Shown here: in pieces, positions 46,976-55,558 of the stretch
How positions within the stretch are numbered: the stretch's first letter is position 1
Layout: the number at the start of each line of letters is the position of its first letter
NCBI GenBank assembly: GCA_905234785.1
Contig: CAJOIP010000021.1
Coordinates: 1-64,000 of the forward strand
Direction of reading: 5' to 3'
DNA from: an uncultured Eggerthellaceae bacterium
GTDB taxonomy: Bacteria > Actinomycetota > Coriobacteriia > Coriobacteriales > Eggerthellaceae
DNA: 64,000 nucleotides
Translations under genes and position numbers: made by a program
The notes under the pieces: model-generated
Database searches by the model: none
What the model saw: the letters and a program-made list of their open reading frames with translations, nothing else
Told to the model about the DNA's origin: nothing

Positions 46976-48484
46976 CTAGCGGGAAGAGAACTCGCGAACG
47001 ATGAGCTCGGTGAGGCTGTCCATGGTGGCCTTGCCGGACATGCGGGTTCGCATGCCGAACGACGCGGCCGTGGCACGGGTCTTCTCGCCGATGCAAGCGG
47101 CGAGCACCTTCGAGAAGTCGAGCCCAGGGTTCGCCTCGGCGAAGGCGCGCACGCCCGACGAGCTGGTGAAGACGGCGCAGAAGATGCGACCTTGCTCGAA
47201 CTCGGCGGCGATGTCGACGAGGCCGCCGGGCAGCGGCACGGTATCGTACGTCGGCACGTCGTCGACCGCGTGGCCGGCGGCGACGAGTGCTTCCACGAGC
47301 TCGGGGTTGCCGATGCGCGCCCGCGGGATGAAGATCTTGCTGTTCGGCTCGGCGGCTTCCGCAAGCGCTTGGCCGAGCGCCTCGCCCGTCGCCTCCTCGG
47401 GCACGAGGTCAGCTATGTAGCCGTGTTTGCGCAGTTCGTTGGCCGTGCCTTGCCCGAGTGCGGCGATTTCCGCCATGAACAGGCGCCGGTCGATGCCTGC
47501 CTTGCCGAGCTCGTCGAAGAAGATGCGCACGCCCGACGGGCTCGTGAAAACGACCCAGTCGTACAGCGCCACGTCTTCCAACGCCCTGAAGAGCCGCTCG
47601 TTGCCCTGCACGGGCACTGTGGCGATGGCGGGAACCTCGAGCACTTCGGCGCCGAGCGCGCGCAGGCGATCCGACATCGTGGAGATGAGCTCGGCCGGGC
47701 GCGTGACGAGCACCTTGCAACCCGAAAGCGGCAGCTTCTCGTACCAGGCGAACTGGTCGGCCAGGCCGCACACCTCGCCCACCACGATGATGGCGGGCGC
47801 CGCGATCTGCGCCTTCTCGGCTTCGGCGGGAAGCGTACCGACCGTGGCGACAACCCGACGCTGCCCCGCCGTCGTGCCCTCCTGCAGCACGGCAGCAGGC
47901 ACCTCGGCGCTCATGCCCGCGTTCATGAGGCCGGCCATGATGTCGGGCAGCGAGCGGACGCCCATGAGGAACACGAGCGTGCCCTTCGTGCGCACGAGCG
48001 CTTCGAAGTCGATGTCGTAATCGGCGCCGGCGCGCTTGTGGCCGGTGATGATGTGCAGCGACGACGTGAAGTCGCGATGCGTCACGGGAATGCCGTTGTA
48101 AGCGGGAACGGCGACGGCCGAGGTGATGCCGGGCACGACCTCGTACGGCACGCCGTGCTCGGCGAGCAGCTCGAGCTCTTCCCCGCCGCGGCCGAACACG
48201 AAGGGGTCGCCGCCCTTCAGGCGCACGACCTTGTTGCCCGCAAGCGCCTCGTCGAGGAGCACCTGGCTGATCTGCTCTTGCGGCATCGTGTGATTGGCGG
48301 CGCGCTTGCCCACGTCGATCGTGCGAGCTTCGCGCGGAACGCATGAAAGCACGCCATCGCCCACGAGCGCGTCGTACACGACCACGTCGGCCTGCTGCAG
48401 CACGTCGTAGCCCTTGCGCGTGAACAGACCTGCATCGCCCGGACCGGCTCCGACCAACCACACCTTGCCCATTACCTTGCTCAT
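46976..48484 (-). CDS. cobA-hemD: Uroporphyrinogen-III methyltransferase / uroporphyrinogen-III synthase fusion
   Basis: A 502-residue bifunctional enzyme. Residues 1 to about 245 are CobA/SUMT, making precorrin-2 with two [61 protein letters not shown]. Residues about 255-502 are HemD, cyclising hydroxymethylbilane: [17 protein letters not shown] and [12 protein letters not shown]. The same chain thus forms and then methylates uroporphyrinogen III. The start overlaps the hemC stop (ATGA). Precorrin-2 then goes to the dehydrogenase domain on HemA. Confidence 0.96.
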   Translation of the reverse strand: MSKVMGKVWLVGAGPGDAGLFTRKGYDVLQQADVVVYDALVGDGVLSCVPREARTIDVGKRAANHTMPQEQISQVLLDEALAGNKVVRLKGGDPFVFGRGGEELELLAEHGVPYEVVPGITSAVAVPAYNGIPVTHRDFTSSLHIITGHKRAGADYDIDFEALVRTKGTLVFLMGVRSLPDIMAGLMNAGMSAEVPAAVLQEGTTAGQRRVVATVGTLPAEAEKAQIAAPAIIVVGEVCGLADQFAWYEKLPLSGCKVLVTRPAELISTMSDRLRALGAEVLEVPAIATVPVQGNERLFRALEDVALYDWVVFTSPSGVRIFFDELGKAGIDRRLFMAEIAALGQGTANELRKHGYIADLVPEEATGEALGQALAEAAEPNSKIFIPRARIGNPELVEALVAAGHAVDDVPTYDTVPLPGGLVDIAAEFEQGRIFCAVFTSSSGVRAFAEANPGLDFSKVLAACIGEKTRATAASFGMRTRMSGKATMDSLTELIVREFSSR

Positions 48485-49368
48485 ATCTGCTCTCCTTCGC
48501 CGGCGCGTAAGCGGTCTGCCAAATCGCGTGCGTGCGTAAGGGCCTCCTCGACCGAACCGCTCACACTGCCCCGCCACGCCTGCTGAGTCCCCTCGTCGTA
48601 ATACATGCCGCGCAACTGGAACATGCCACCTTCCACCGTGGCATGCGCCGCAATGGGCGACGAGCAGCCGCCATCGAGCCGCGCCACGAACGCACGCTCG
48701 GCCGCCACGGCCACGGCCACCTGACCGTTCGCAAAGCCTTCGAAGAGCGCTGGCTGCGCATCCGCACGCCCCTGCACGGCGAGCACCCCTTGCCCGGCTG
48801 AGGGGATGACTTCATCAACCGCCAGGTAGCGCCCGATGCGCTCTTCGAGCCCCATGCGCTTCAGACCCGCCGCCGCCAACACAAGGGCACCGTAACCACC
48901 CTCATCGAGCTTGCGCAAGCGCGTCTGAAGGTTGCCGCGCACGCTTTCGAACGTCGCATGCGGGAACAGCGCGCGCAGCTGAATCTCGCGCCTGCGCGAC
49001 GATGTGCCGATGGGCTTCGACCAATCGGGTTCACTTGCCCCTTGCGGAAACACGAGCACGTCGCGCGGGTCCTCGCGCACCGAGAAACACACGAGCGGCA
49101 AGTCGTACGGCACTTCCATGGGTAGGTCCTTGCAGCTGTGCACCGTATAGTCGCATTGTTCCGCGCGTAGCGCTGCGTCGAGCTCCTTCACGAACAGCCC
49201 CTTGCCGCCGACCTCGTCGAGCCGACGGTCCAAGATCTTGTCCCCCGTCGTCTTGAACGTGGCGAGCGACACGTCCATTCCGGGATGAGCTTCGCGTAAA
49301 AACGCAATGACCATCTGGCTTTGCACGACAGCCAACTTGCTGTCGCGGCTTCCGATAACCACCTTCAC
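48481..49368 (-). CDS. hemC: Hydroxymethylbilane synthase
   Basis: Polymerises four porphobilinogens on a dipyrromethane cofactor. The ORF-track start lies inside hemA; GTG 49368, two bases after the hemA stop and behind AGGAC, gives 295 residues. VIGSRDSKLAVVQSQ opens the protein, GGKGLFVKELDAAL and YTVHSCKDLPM are catalytic segments, and ARLDGGCSSPIAAH carries the cofactor Cys. Confidence 0.96.
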   Translation of the reverse strand: MKVVIGSRDSKLAVVQSQMVIAFLREAHPGMDVSLATFKTTGDKILDRRLDEVGGKGLFVKELDAALRAEQCDYTVHSCKDLPMEVPYDLPLVCFSVREDPRDVLVFPQGASEPDWSKPIGTSSRRREIQLRALFPHATFESVRGNLQTRLRKLDEGGYGALVLAAAGLKRMGLEERIGRYLAVDEVIPSAGQGVLAVQGRADAQPALFEGFANGQVAVAVAAERAFVARLDGGCSSPIAAHATVEGGMFQLRGMYYDEGTQQAWRGSVSGSVEEALTHARDLADRLRAGEGEQI

Positions 49369-49369
49369 G

Positions 49370-50902
49370 TTACAGGTCCTCTTCTTCCAACAGCCTTTCA
49401 ATGCGGGCGCGCAACTGCCGCACGCGGCGATGGTCCTTGCCACCGGCGCTGATACCGACGACGAGCCCTGCGTTTTGCACCACGCCCGGGAAATAGAAAT
49501 CGCACTTGTACCGGTCGCTGCACACGTTCACGGGAATGTGGCGCTGTTTGCATGCAGCCCACACCTCGTCGTTCAAATTGGAATCGTTCGTACACGCAAA
49601 CACGATGTCGGCGCCCTCGAGCACCGATTCGTCGTACGGCTTCCGCACAAGTTCGAGCGCGCCGTCGAGCGCAAACCGCTCGAGCTCGGGCGTGAAATCG
49701 GGAGCGTACACCACGATATCGCCCGCAAACGGCAGCAGCGTGCGGACGCGCCGCAGGGCGATGGTGCCGCCGCCCACGAACACGGCTCGCTTGTCGCTGA
49801 TGTCGATGAACGCTGGGAAGAACGCCCCGGCAGGCGGGCGCTCGTTCGCCATGTTCTCGCGGCGACGGGTCCAATCCCAAAACTCCTCGACGCCCTCCGC
49901 CAGCATGCGCTGTGCCGTAGCGATTGCCTGCGCGTTCTCGGTTCCAATTTGCGCCGAGAAGCTGTCGATGTCGTGAAGCGCACATCCTGACACATCCGCA
50001 ATGGAGGGGTCGATGTCGTGGGGAATGGCAAGGTCGAAAAACTCAATGTGCGCATCGGCACCAAGGGCAGATGCCAACTCGCCGCGTTCGAGCGTATAGT
50101 GCGGGCTCGTCGTGGCGCTCATGACCACCTTGCAGCGCCCGATGTAATCGTAGCGGTCGGCGTAAGGAATGCCCGTGCACCCCCTGGGAATGGTCACCGC
50201 GCCGTGCGTGTACTGGCGCACGGTTACGAGCACCTCGGCACCCTGCTCGGCAAGTGTCGAGGCCGCCAAGCGGCCGTATTCGCCATTGCCGATGACCATG
50301 CACGTTGCACCGAAAAGATCGACGCCGTCATCGTTCAACTGCTCGACCGCCTGATCGATGGCCGTCGCATAGGCGCGCGTGAACCGCACCCCGCTTTTCA
50401 CCTGCTTTGCCGCCGTCACAGCTTGGCGGAACAACACCTCGAGCACGCTATCGGCCACGCCGATCTCGCGCGAGTAGGCTATCGCCTGCTTCACCTGCGA
50501 CACGATTTGGTCTTCGGCCATGATGGCCGAACGCAAGCCGCAAGCAACGTTGAACAGGTGGTCGACTGCCGCATCTCCCGACCGGCATGCGAAATACCGA
50601 GCGTAATCAGCAGGATCGACCATGTGCATCTCGCATATGACCCGCAGCAACGGATCGTCAGCTTTGGGAGCGCCGCCCGCATCCACGCTGCGCATGGGGG
50701 CTGGCACGCCGTCGAAACTCGCCCACAACTCGGTGCGGTTGCACGTGGCCAACAGCACCACGCCGCTCGCACCCAACTTGACGCGGGCGAGCGCCAACAC
50801 GTCCTCGCGCACGTCGGTCGGCAGCGAGAACGCCGAGCGCACATCGGCCGAAGCCAGCCCATGATCGGTGCCGATCATGCAAACAAGTTCATCGCGATTC
50901 AT
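49370..50902 (-). CDS. hemA: Glutamyl-tRNA reductase fused to precorrin-2 dehydrogenase
   Basis: A 510-residue two-domain protein. Residues 1 to about 340 are HemA, reducing Glu-tRNA to glutamate-1-semialdehyde: ATCNRTELW (nucleophile Cys54), EDQIVSQVKQA, and an NADPH domain with CMVIGNGEYGRLAASTLAEQG. Residues about 355-510 are a CysG-N/Met8-type dehydrogenase: FPAFIDISDKRAVFVGGGTIALRRV and VVGISAGGKDHRRVRQLRARIE. The HemA C-terminal dimer helix appears shortened at the junction. No separate ferrochelatase domain or cysG is present. The fusion joins the first step of the pathway with the sirohydrochlorin step. First gene of the hem cluster; a 50-bp inverted repeat lies just upstream. Confidence 0.93.
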   Translation of the reverse strand: MNRDELVCMIGTDHGLASADVRSAFSLPTDVREDVLALARVKLGASGVVLLATCNRTELWASFDGVPAPMRSVDAGGAPKADDPLLRVICEMHMVDPADYARYFACRSGDAAVDHLFNVACGLRSAIMAEDQIVSQVKQAIAYSREIGVADSVLEVLFRQAVTAAKQVKSGVRFTRAYATAIDQAVEQLNDDGVDLFGATCMVIGNGEYGRLAASTLAEQGAEVLVTVRQYTHGAVTIPRGCTGIPYADRYDYIGRCKVVMSATTSPHYTLERGELASALGADAHIEFFDLAIPHDIDPSIADVSGCALHDIDSFSAQIGTENAQAIATAQRMLAEGVEEFWDWTRRRENMANERPPAGAFFPAFIDISDKRAVFVGGGTIALRRVRTLLPFAGDIVVYAPDFTPELERFALDGALELVRKPYDESVLEGADIVFACTNDSNLNDEVWAACKQRHIPVNVCSDRYKCDFYFPGVVQNAGLVVGISAGGKDHRRVRQLRARIERLLEEEDL

Positions 50903-50917
50903 TCGCCTTACCTCTCA

Positions 50918-51070
50918 GGTGAGCGCAATGGCGGGCGTGAGCCCGGCGGGCAGCAGGGGCATGCGCCGCTTGCGCAGCCGCCATTTTTGAAATACCCAAT
51001 ACATTCGGCGAGCAGCCGTAGGCGCATGCCCCTGCTGCCCGCCGGGCTCACGCCCGCCATTGCGCTCACC
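50918..51070. repeat. Long perfect inverted repeat LIR-2 (50-bp arms)
   Basis: Arms 50918-50967 and 51021-51070 are perfect reverse complements over 50 bp (start GGTGAGCGCAATGGCGGGCG). The spacer is 53 bases. The right arm overlaps the stop codon of the membrane protein at 51066 and the left arm ends 16 bases before hemA. The spacer ends (GCCTACGGCTGCTCG and GCTGCGCAAGCGGC, read on the minus strand) match those of LIR-3 although the arms are unrelated. Confidence 0.9.
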
Positions 51071-52139
51071 GTTTCCTTCTCTTCTTCAACACGTAATTCA
51101 AAATACCGCCCACCACAATGATGACGATGGCGATAATGAGCACCTTTATGGCCGCCTCCTGCGGGATGGCGTCCTTGTCGTCGATCGTGGTCGAATAGAA
51201 CGTCAGGTGGTACTCGATTTCCACCGGGTCGCCCATGGCCGTGGTATCGGCCACGACCGGCATCTCCTCGTCCATCTGGGTAATGGGAATGATGAACGTC
51301 GAGTTGCTGCCATCGTCGGTCAGGTTCTCATAGCGCTGCTCGTCGACGATCATGTAATCGTAGTACGAGCTCGACCACAGCAGTCGCGCATAGGCGTGGC
51401 CGTCTTCGACGATGAGCCAAGTCGGCGAGCTCACCGAGGCACGCCCGCTGCCGCCCGTCATGTTCACCTCGATGGAGTACTCGCCATCGGGCAAGTCGAC
51501 CGCAACGGCCTCGTAACCGTCCTCATGCACGACACCCGTAGCCACATCGGCACTGGTCTTCGCCACGTTCACGCTTTCCGGGTCGACGGGGTCGCCGTAT
51601 GTGGGCAAATCGACGAGCAACGCGTCGGCCGGCAACGTGGCCGCGTAGAACATGAGCTTGCGGTCGTACCACATCTTGCGGCGCTTGCTCCACGCCGCGC
51701 AGTCGATTTCGGCATCGAGCGCTTCCACGGGCACGGTGAACGTCCAGGAGTCGCCGTCGAACTCGATGTAGTCGCTTGCGGGCGCATCTGCGGCCTCCTG
51801 GCCCGTTCCCATGTACACGAGCGGATAGCTCTTCGAGTCGAACCCGATTTCCGCCGTCATCTTTCCGTTGCGCACGGTCAGCTTCGCGCTCTTTATCTTG
51901 AAGAACGGCGATGTCGATTCAGCTTCGATTTCGTACGTGCCGTCTTTCACCTTGTCGCCCGTGATGGGCGCCATGCCCTCGAGCAGCAGCACCTTCGAAG
52001 ACGCCATCTGGCTTGCAGACGCCACCTTGGCATGCGCTTCGTCGGCGAAGGCAGGCTGCGCGAACGCGCACGCGCCCAGCAGCATGCCGAGCATCAACGC
52101 CACGAGAACGGTTGCAGTATGCCGAGCGACATTACCCAC
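51066..52139 (-). CDS. Exported membrane-anchored protein with two beta-rich modules (A+B)
   Basis: The ORF-track start at 52148 is a TTG abutting the Shine-Dalgarno; GTG 52139, nine bases after GGGAGG, is preferred (357 residues). A signal peptide with both LGAC (lipobox-like) and an AFA cleavage site is followed by module A (about 63-170; DGTYEIEAES, AKLTVRNGKMTAEI, MWYDRKLMF), module B (about 202-318; GGSGRASVSSP, WSSSYYDYMIVD), a membrane helix (about 330-350) and KKRRKR. Module A recurs in the lipoprotein at 60659, module B in the binding protein at 57600. Module A resembles haem-binding NEAT domains in strand pattern, but this is not established. Last gene of the riboswitch operon, overlapping cbiK. 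Confidence 0.8.
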   Translation of the reverse strand: MGNVARHTATVLVALMLGMLLGACAFAQPAFADEAHAKVASASQMASSKVLLLEGMAPITGDKVKDGTYEIEAESTSPFFKIKSAKLTVRNGKMTAEIGFDSKSYPLVYMGTGQEAADAPASDYIEFDGDSWTFTVPVEALDAEIDCAAWSKRRKMWYDRKLMFYAATLPADALLVDLPTYGDPVDPESVNVAKTSADVATGVVHEDGYEAVAVDLPDGEYSIEVNMTGGSGRASVSSPTWLIVEDGHAYARLLWSSSYYDYMIVDEQRYENLTDDGSNSTFIIPITQMDEEMPVVADTTAMGDPVEIEYHLTFYSTTIDDKDAIPQEAAIKVLIIAIVIIVVGGILNYVLKKRRKR

Positions 52140-52905
52140 GCAGGGCAACCTCCCTCATCATGAGCGCCTGCTCCACGTGGTCGCACACAAGCTGCTGAAT
52201 GCCGGCGTATTCGCCAAGGCCCTTCAACACGGGAACCGCCTCGAGCCCGCATGCGGCAACGCGGCTGGCCCACGAGTCGTCATCCTCGCCCGCCAAGTCG
52301 TTTTTCGCATGATCGCCGGCAACGATCATGAGCGGCGCCAAGTGCACGCGCGCAGCCCCGCTCGCCTGAACGAGCGGCCATACGTCGTCGAACGTCGGCT
52401 CGCCTTCCACCGTCGCCACGAAAAAGCGGTCGTTGCCCTGCGCATGGAACGCTTCCTGCACCTGACGGTACACCTCGTTGCCGCCGGTCGGCGATCCGTG
52501 GCCCATCAGCAGCACTGCGTCGTCGGCACCCAGGCCTGCAAACTCATCGGCAATGGCGCGCGCCACGGCGGCCTGATCGCCAGGGGAATTCAGCAACGGC
52601 TCGGCAATCTCCGTCGGAATGTTGCGCTCGGCGGCCCACGGAATAACGGCTTTCTCGATCTTGGCCATCTCGGCGCCGTGCATGAGGCACGTCGTCGACA
52701 CGATCAGGTCGTCCACGCCGTCCAGCGTATCGTGGTGCTCTCCGCGCTCGGCAGCCACCTTCTTTATGATCATGCCGCTCGTCCACGCGCTGTACGGCGT
52801 GCAATCCGGAAACGCCGCGCGCACCTTCGCCTGAATGGCGTCGATGGTCTTCACGCGCGTATCCTCGTGCGACGTTCCGAAGCTCACGAACAGCATGCCC
52901 CTCAT
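52132..52905 (-). CDS. cbiK: Sirohydrochlorin cobaltochelatase, cytoplasmic
   Basis: Inserts Co2+ into sirohydrochlorin, the entry to the anaerobic cobalamin branch. 257 residues, no signal peptide; ATG 52905 (MRGMLFVSFGTSHEDTR) is the start. Metal and active-site segments: TTCLMHGAEM, EIAEPLLN and IVAGDHAKNDLAGEDDDSW, as in CbiK. This is one of two CbiK homologues in the window; the other (59367) is an exported lipoprotein. It lies between the ABC-2 permease and the A+B membrane protein. Confidence 0.93.
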   Translation of the reverse strand: MRGMLFVSFGTSHEDTRVKTIDAIQAKVRAAFPDCTPYSAWTSGMIIKKVAAERGEHHDTLDGVDDLIVSTTCLMHGAEMAKIEKAVIPWAAERNIPTEIAEPLLNSPGDQAAVARAIADEFAGLGADDAVLLMGHGSPTGGNEVYRQVQEAFHAQGNDRFFVATVEGEPTFDDVWPLVQASGAARVHLAPLMIVAGDHAKNDLAGEDDDSWASRVAACGLEAVPVLKGLGEYAGIQQLVCDHVEQALMMREVALRG

Positions 52906-52915
52906 ATGCGCCCCC

Positions 52916-53647
52916 TTACAGGTTTTTCTTCTTATAGATGAACGCAAACGAAATGCCCGCGAACACCGCCAGGTACACCGCCAACACCACAAGCCCCATC
53001 AGGTTGGGGTCGTTGCCCTGCGCGATGGCGCGCACCATGTCGGAAGTTTGCGACAACGGCAGCGCCTGCACGAATTCCTTGATGCCGTGCGGCATCTGGT
53101 CGGTCGAGAAGAACGTGTTGCACAGAAACGACATGGGCATGATGATATAGGTGTTGAACCGCGGTGCGTCGGTGTAGCTCTTCGCCAAAAACGACAACGC
53201 CACCGCAATCGTGGCGAACACGGTGCCGTTCACGAACATGATGACGAACGACAGCCAGTTGAACACGAGCGACGTGCGGATGGGCGATATCAGCAGCAAG
53301 ATGACCACCGCCGCGTACATGCCGCGCAGCGCGCCGCCCACAATCTGCCCCACGATGAACTGCCACAACGGCGTGGGCGACACCATCACCTGATCGAGCG
53401 CTTTCTCGTACAGGCGCTGCACGCTCATGTTCTGCGACACGGCGCTGAAGCTGCCGGTCATCGTGACCATGGCCACGATGCCGGGAATCAGAAAGTTCAG
53501 GTACGGCTCGCCGTGCGAGGTGGTCTGAATGCCCAGCCCGAACACGAGCAGGTACATGAGCGGCGAGATCATGGCCGCGACCGTGATCTTGTAGAAGTCG
53601 CGTTTGAACTCCGCCCATTTTTCCCACAGTACCGTGATGATGCCCAT
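52916..53647 (-). CDS. ABC-2-type transporter permease
   Basis: A 243-residue six-helix permease of the ABC-2 family. The N-terminal elbow helix is followed by PLMYLLVFGLG, FLIPGIVAMVTMTGSFSAVS and LPLSQTSDMVRAIAQG, typical of NodJ/DrrB-like exporters. It pairs with the ATPase at 53817, 170 bases upstream, across LIR-3. It lies inside the riboswitch operon, between cbiL and cbiK. The exported substrate is unknown; a metal, drug or tetrapyrrole are all possible. Confidence 0.9.
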   Translation of the reverse strand: MGIITVLWEKWAEFKRDFYKITVAAMISPLMYLLVFGLGIQTTSHGEPYLNFLIPGIVAMVTMTGSFSAVSQNMSVQRLYEKALDQVMVSPTPLWQFIVGQIVGGALRGMYAAVVILLLISPIRTSLVFNWLSFVIMFVNGTVFATIAVALSFLAKSYTDAPRFNTYIIMPMSFLCNTFFSTDQMPHGIKEFVQALPLSQTSDMVRAIAQGNDPNLMGLVVLAVYLAVFAGISFAFIYKKKNL

Positions 53648-53688
53648 AATTACTTCCGCCGTTGCATCTGGCGCCCCATTCCAGCTCA

Positions 53689-53816
53689 GGAAACGCCGGC
53701 TGATTCCGCCTCAGGATGCCGCCTACAGCTGCTCGGCGGGTATCTGCAAACCATCCCCATGACTATGCCGCCTGCGCAAGCGGCCACATCCTGAGGCGGA
53801 ATCAGCCGGCGTTTCC
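53689..53816. repeat. Long perfect inverted repeat LIR-3 (30-bp arms)
   Basis: Arms 53689-53718 and 53787-53816 are perfect (start GGAAACGCCGGCTGATTCCG). The 68-base spacer starts CCGCCTACAGCTGCTCGGCG and ends GCCTGCGCAAGCGGC, matching the LIR-2 spacer read in the opposite orientation. It lies directly after the ABC-2 ATPase stop. Confidence 0.85.
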
Positions 53817-54659
53817 CTACCTTTTCGTAATGCGGTGGCCCACCCTTTCCACGAACACGTCTTCCAATGTCGTCGCGCGCAGCACGGCGTCGTCCGGCAG
53901 CTCGCGCAACCGTTCGATCGCCGCTTCGCGCGTGGGGAAATACTCGCTTTCCAACTTGCCATCCACCAGGTTGTCGATGGCGAAGGGACCCAGCTGGTCG
54001 ATGAGCGCAAGCGGCGCATCCACCACGTCGAGCTTGCCGCCGTCGATGAACGCCACGCGGTTGCAGAGCGCCTGCGCCTCGTCGATGTAATGAGTCGTCA
54101 GCAAGATGGTGAGGTTGCGGTCCTTCAGGCTGCGCAGCAAGTCCCACATCTGGCGGCGCGCCAGGGCATCCATGCCGGCCGTGGGCTCGTCGAGCAGCAG
54201 GATCTCGGGTTCCACCATGAGCGCGCGGCAAATCATGAGCTTGCGCTTCATGCCGCCGGAAAGATGGCGTACCGTGCGATGCCCGAAATCGGAAAGGCCC
54301 GCGAACTCGAAAAGCTCTTCGGTTTTCGCGCGGATCTCCTTCTTGCGCATGTAATACAGGCGGCCCTGGTATTCCATGACCTCGTTCATGGTCATGTCCT
54401 GGCGCATGGAATACTCCTGCGTCACCACCGACAGCTTGCGTTTCACGGCGGCCGCCTTGCGGTTCAGCTGCTGTCCGTCGATCAGGATCTCGCCCGACGT
54501 CGGCAGCAGCACCGTCGACATCATGCTGATGGTCGTGGTCTTGCCCGCACCGTTCGGGCCGAGCAGCCCCATAAACTCGTTCGTCTGAATGGTCAAGTTC
54601 AGGTGGTCGACAGCGGTGAAGTCGCCGAATCGTTTTGTCAGGTCGCGAATCTCGATCAT
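53817..54659 (-). CDS. ABC-2-type transporter ATP-binding protein
   Basis: A 280-residue DrrA/CcmA-like ATPase. Walker A GPNGAGKTTT, signature HLSGGMKRKLMICRAL, Walker B ILLLDEPTAGMD and H-loop TTHYIDEAQAL are all intact. A short C-terminal domain follows. Partner of the permease at 52916. It follows cbiL, with a REP-like palindrome in the 115-base gap. Confidence 0.93.
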   Translation of the reverse strand: MIEIRDLTKRFGDFTAVDHLNLTIQTNEFMGLLGPNGAGKTTTISMMSTVLLPTSGEILIDGQQLNRKAAAVKRKLSVVTQEYSMRQDMTMNEVMEYQGRLYYMRKKEIRAKTEELFEFAGLSDFGHRTVRHLSGGMKRKLMICRALMVEPEILLLDEPTAGMDALARRQMWDLLRSLKDRNLTILLTTHYIDEAQALCNRVAFIDGGKLDVVDAPLALIDQLGPFAIDNLVDGKLESEYFPTREAAIERLRELPDDAVLRATTLEDVFVERVGHRITKR

Positions 54660-54683
54660 CGAAGCAACTCCGCTGGATGCTGG

Positions 54684-54764
54684 GCGGGCAAAGCCCGAGA
54701 TCCCTCGCTAACGCTCGGGATGACAAAGGGGGCGTGCTTCGCGCTCCGCTCGGGTTGACAAATA
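54684..54764. repeat. REP-like palindrome between cbiL and the ABC-2 ATPase
   Basis: GCCCGAGATCCCTCG, CGCTCGGGATGACA and CGCTCCGCTCGGGTTGACA are members of the TGTCATCC-type family seen at 44110 and 57511. Confidence 0.5.
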
Positions 54765-54774
54765 TGGGGCATGC

Positions 54775-55464
54775 TTACGCGCCCTTCACGATGACGACCG
54801 AGAAGTAATCGCCGTCTTCGTCGATATCGGCAAGGTGGGGAAACACCTTTTCATCGGGCAGCCCGCAATTGGCGACCATGCTGGCACGGTCGAGTTCGCC
54901 GCGCGCTTCCAGCTTGTCGCGCAAATCGTGCACAGCCTTGCCCGATTTCATGAACACCTTGTTCGCCGGCACGTTCAAGATCTCGTCGACGTTGCCCGAC
55001 ATGACCGGCGAAACGAGCAAGCGCTCGGAACCTTCGCACAGCACCATGCCCAGCCGGGCCGCGCTCGCTGAAAAAGACGTGACGCCCGGGATGATTTCCA
55101 CATCGTAGCCGGCAGCGCGCACCCGCTCGTTCACGGGCGCGAAACTGGCGTACACGCCGATGTCGCCAAGGCACAGGTAGGCGACGTTGCGCCCCTCGGC
55201 CAGAAACTCGCAAATCCTCCGCGCGTTCTCGGCATAGGCGGCCTGGCGCACCTGCGCATCGCGCGTCATGGGCGTCGAGCACTCAATCTGGGGCTTGCCC
55301 TTTATGTGTTCCGCAGCAATGGAAAGCGCCGTCTGACGTCCATGCCCGATGTTGGGCACCGCGATAACATCAGCTTCGCGAATGGCGCGTATCGCCTTCA
55401 GCGTAAGCAATTCGGGATCGCCCGGGCCCACGCTCACGCCATAGAGTGTTCCTTTAACCACCAT
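54775..55464 (-). CDS. cbiL: Cobalt-factor II C20-methyltransferase
   Basis: SAM-dependent C20 methylation directly after cobalt insertion. ATG 55464 follows AAGGGA, giving 229 residues. GVSVGPGDPELLTLKAIRAI, CLGDIGVYASF and EIIPGVTSFSASAARLG are characteristic. It is absent from the main cbi operon and sits here under the riboswitch with cbiK, which supplies its substrate. Confidence 0.94.
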   Translation of the reverse strand: MVVKGTLYGVSVGPGDPELLTLKAIRAIREADVIAVPNIGHGRQTALSIAAEHIKGKPQIECSTPMTRDAQVRQAAYAENARRICEFLAEGRNVAYLCLGDIGVYASFAPVNERVRAAGYDVEIIPGVTSFSASAARLGMVLCEGSERLLVSPVMSGNVDEILNVPANKVFMKSGKAVHDLRDKLEARGELDRASMVANCGLPDEKVFPHLADIDEDGDYFSVVIVKGA

Positions 55465-55558
55465 GATTCCCTTCTTGACGATTCCCATCATTCTACATCG
55501 CAAGCGAAGAGCTGCGTGTGCGAGAAGCCAAAAGCCGCTTTCGATGGCTGGCTGGAGC

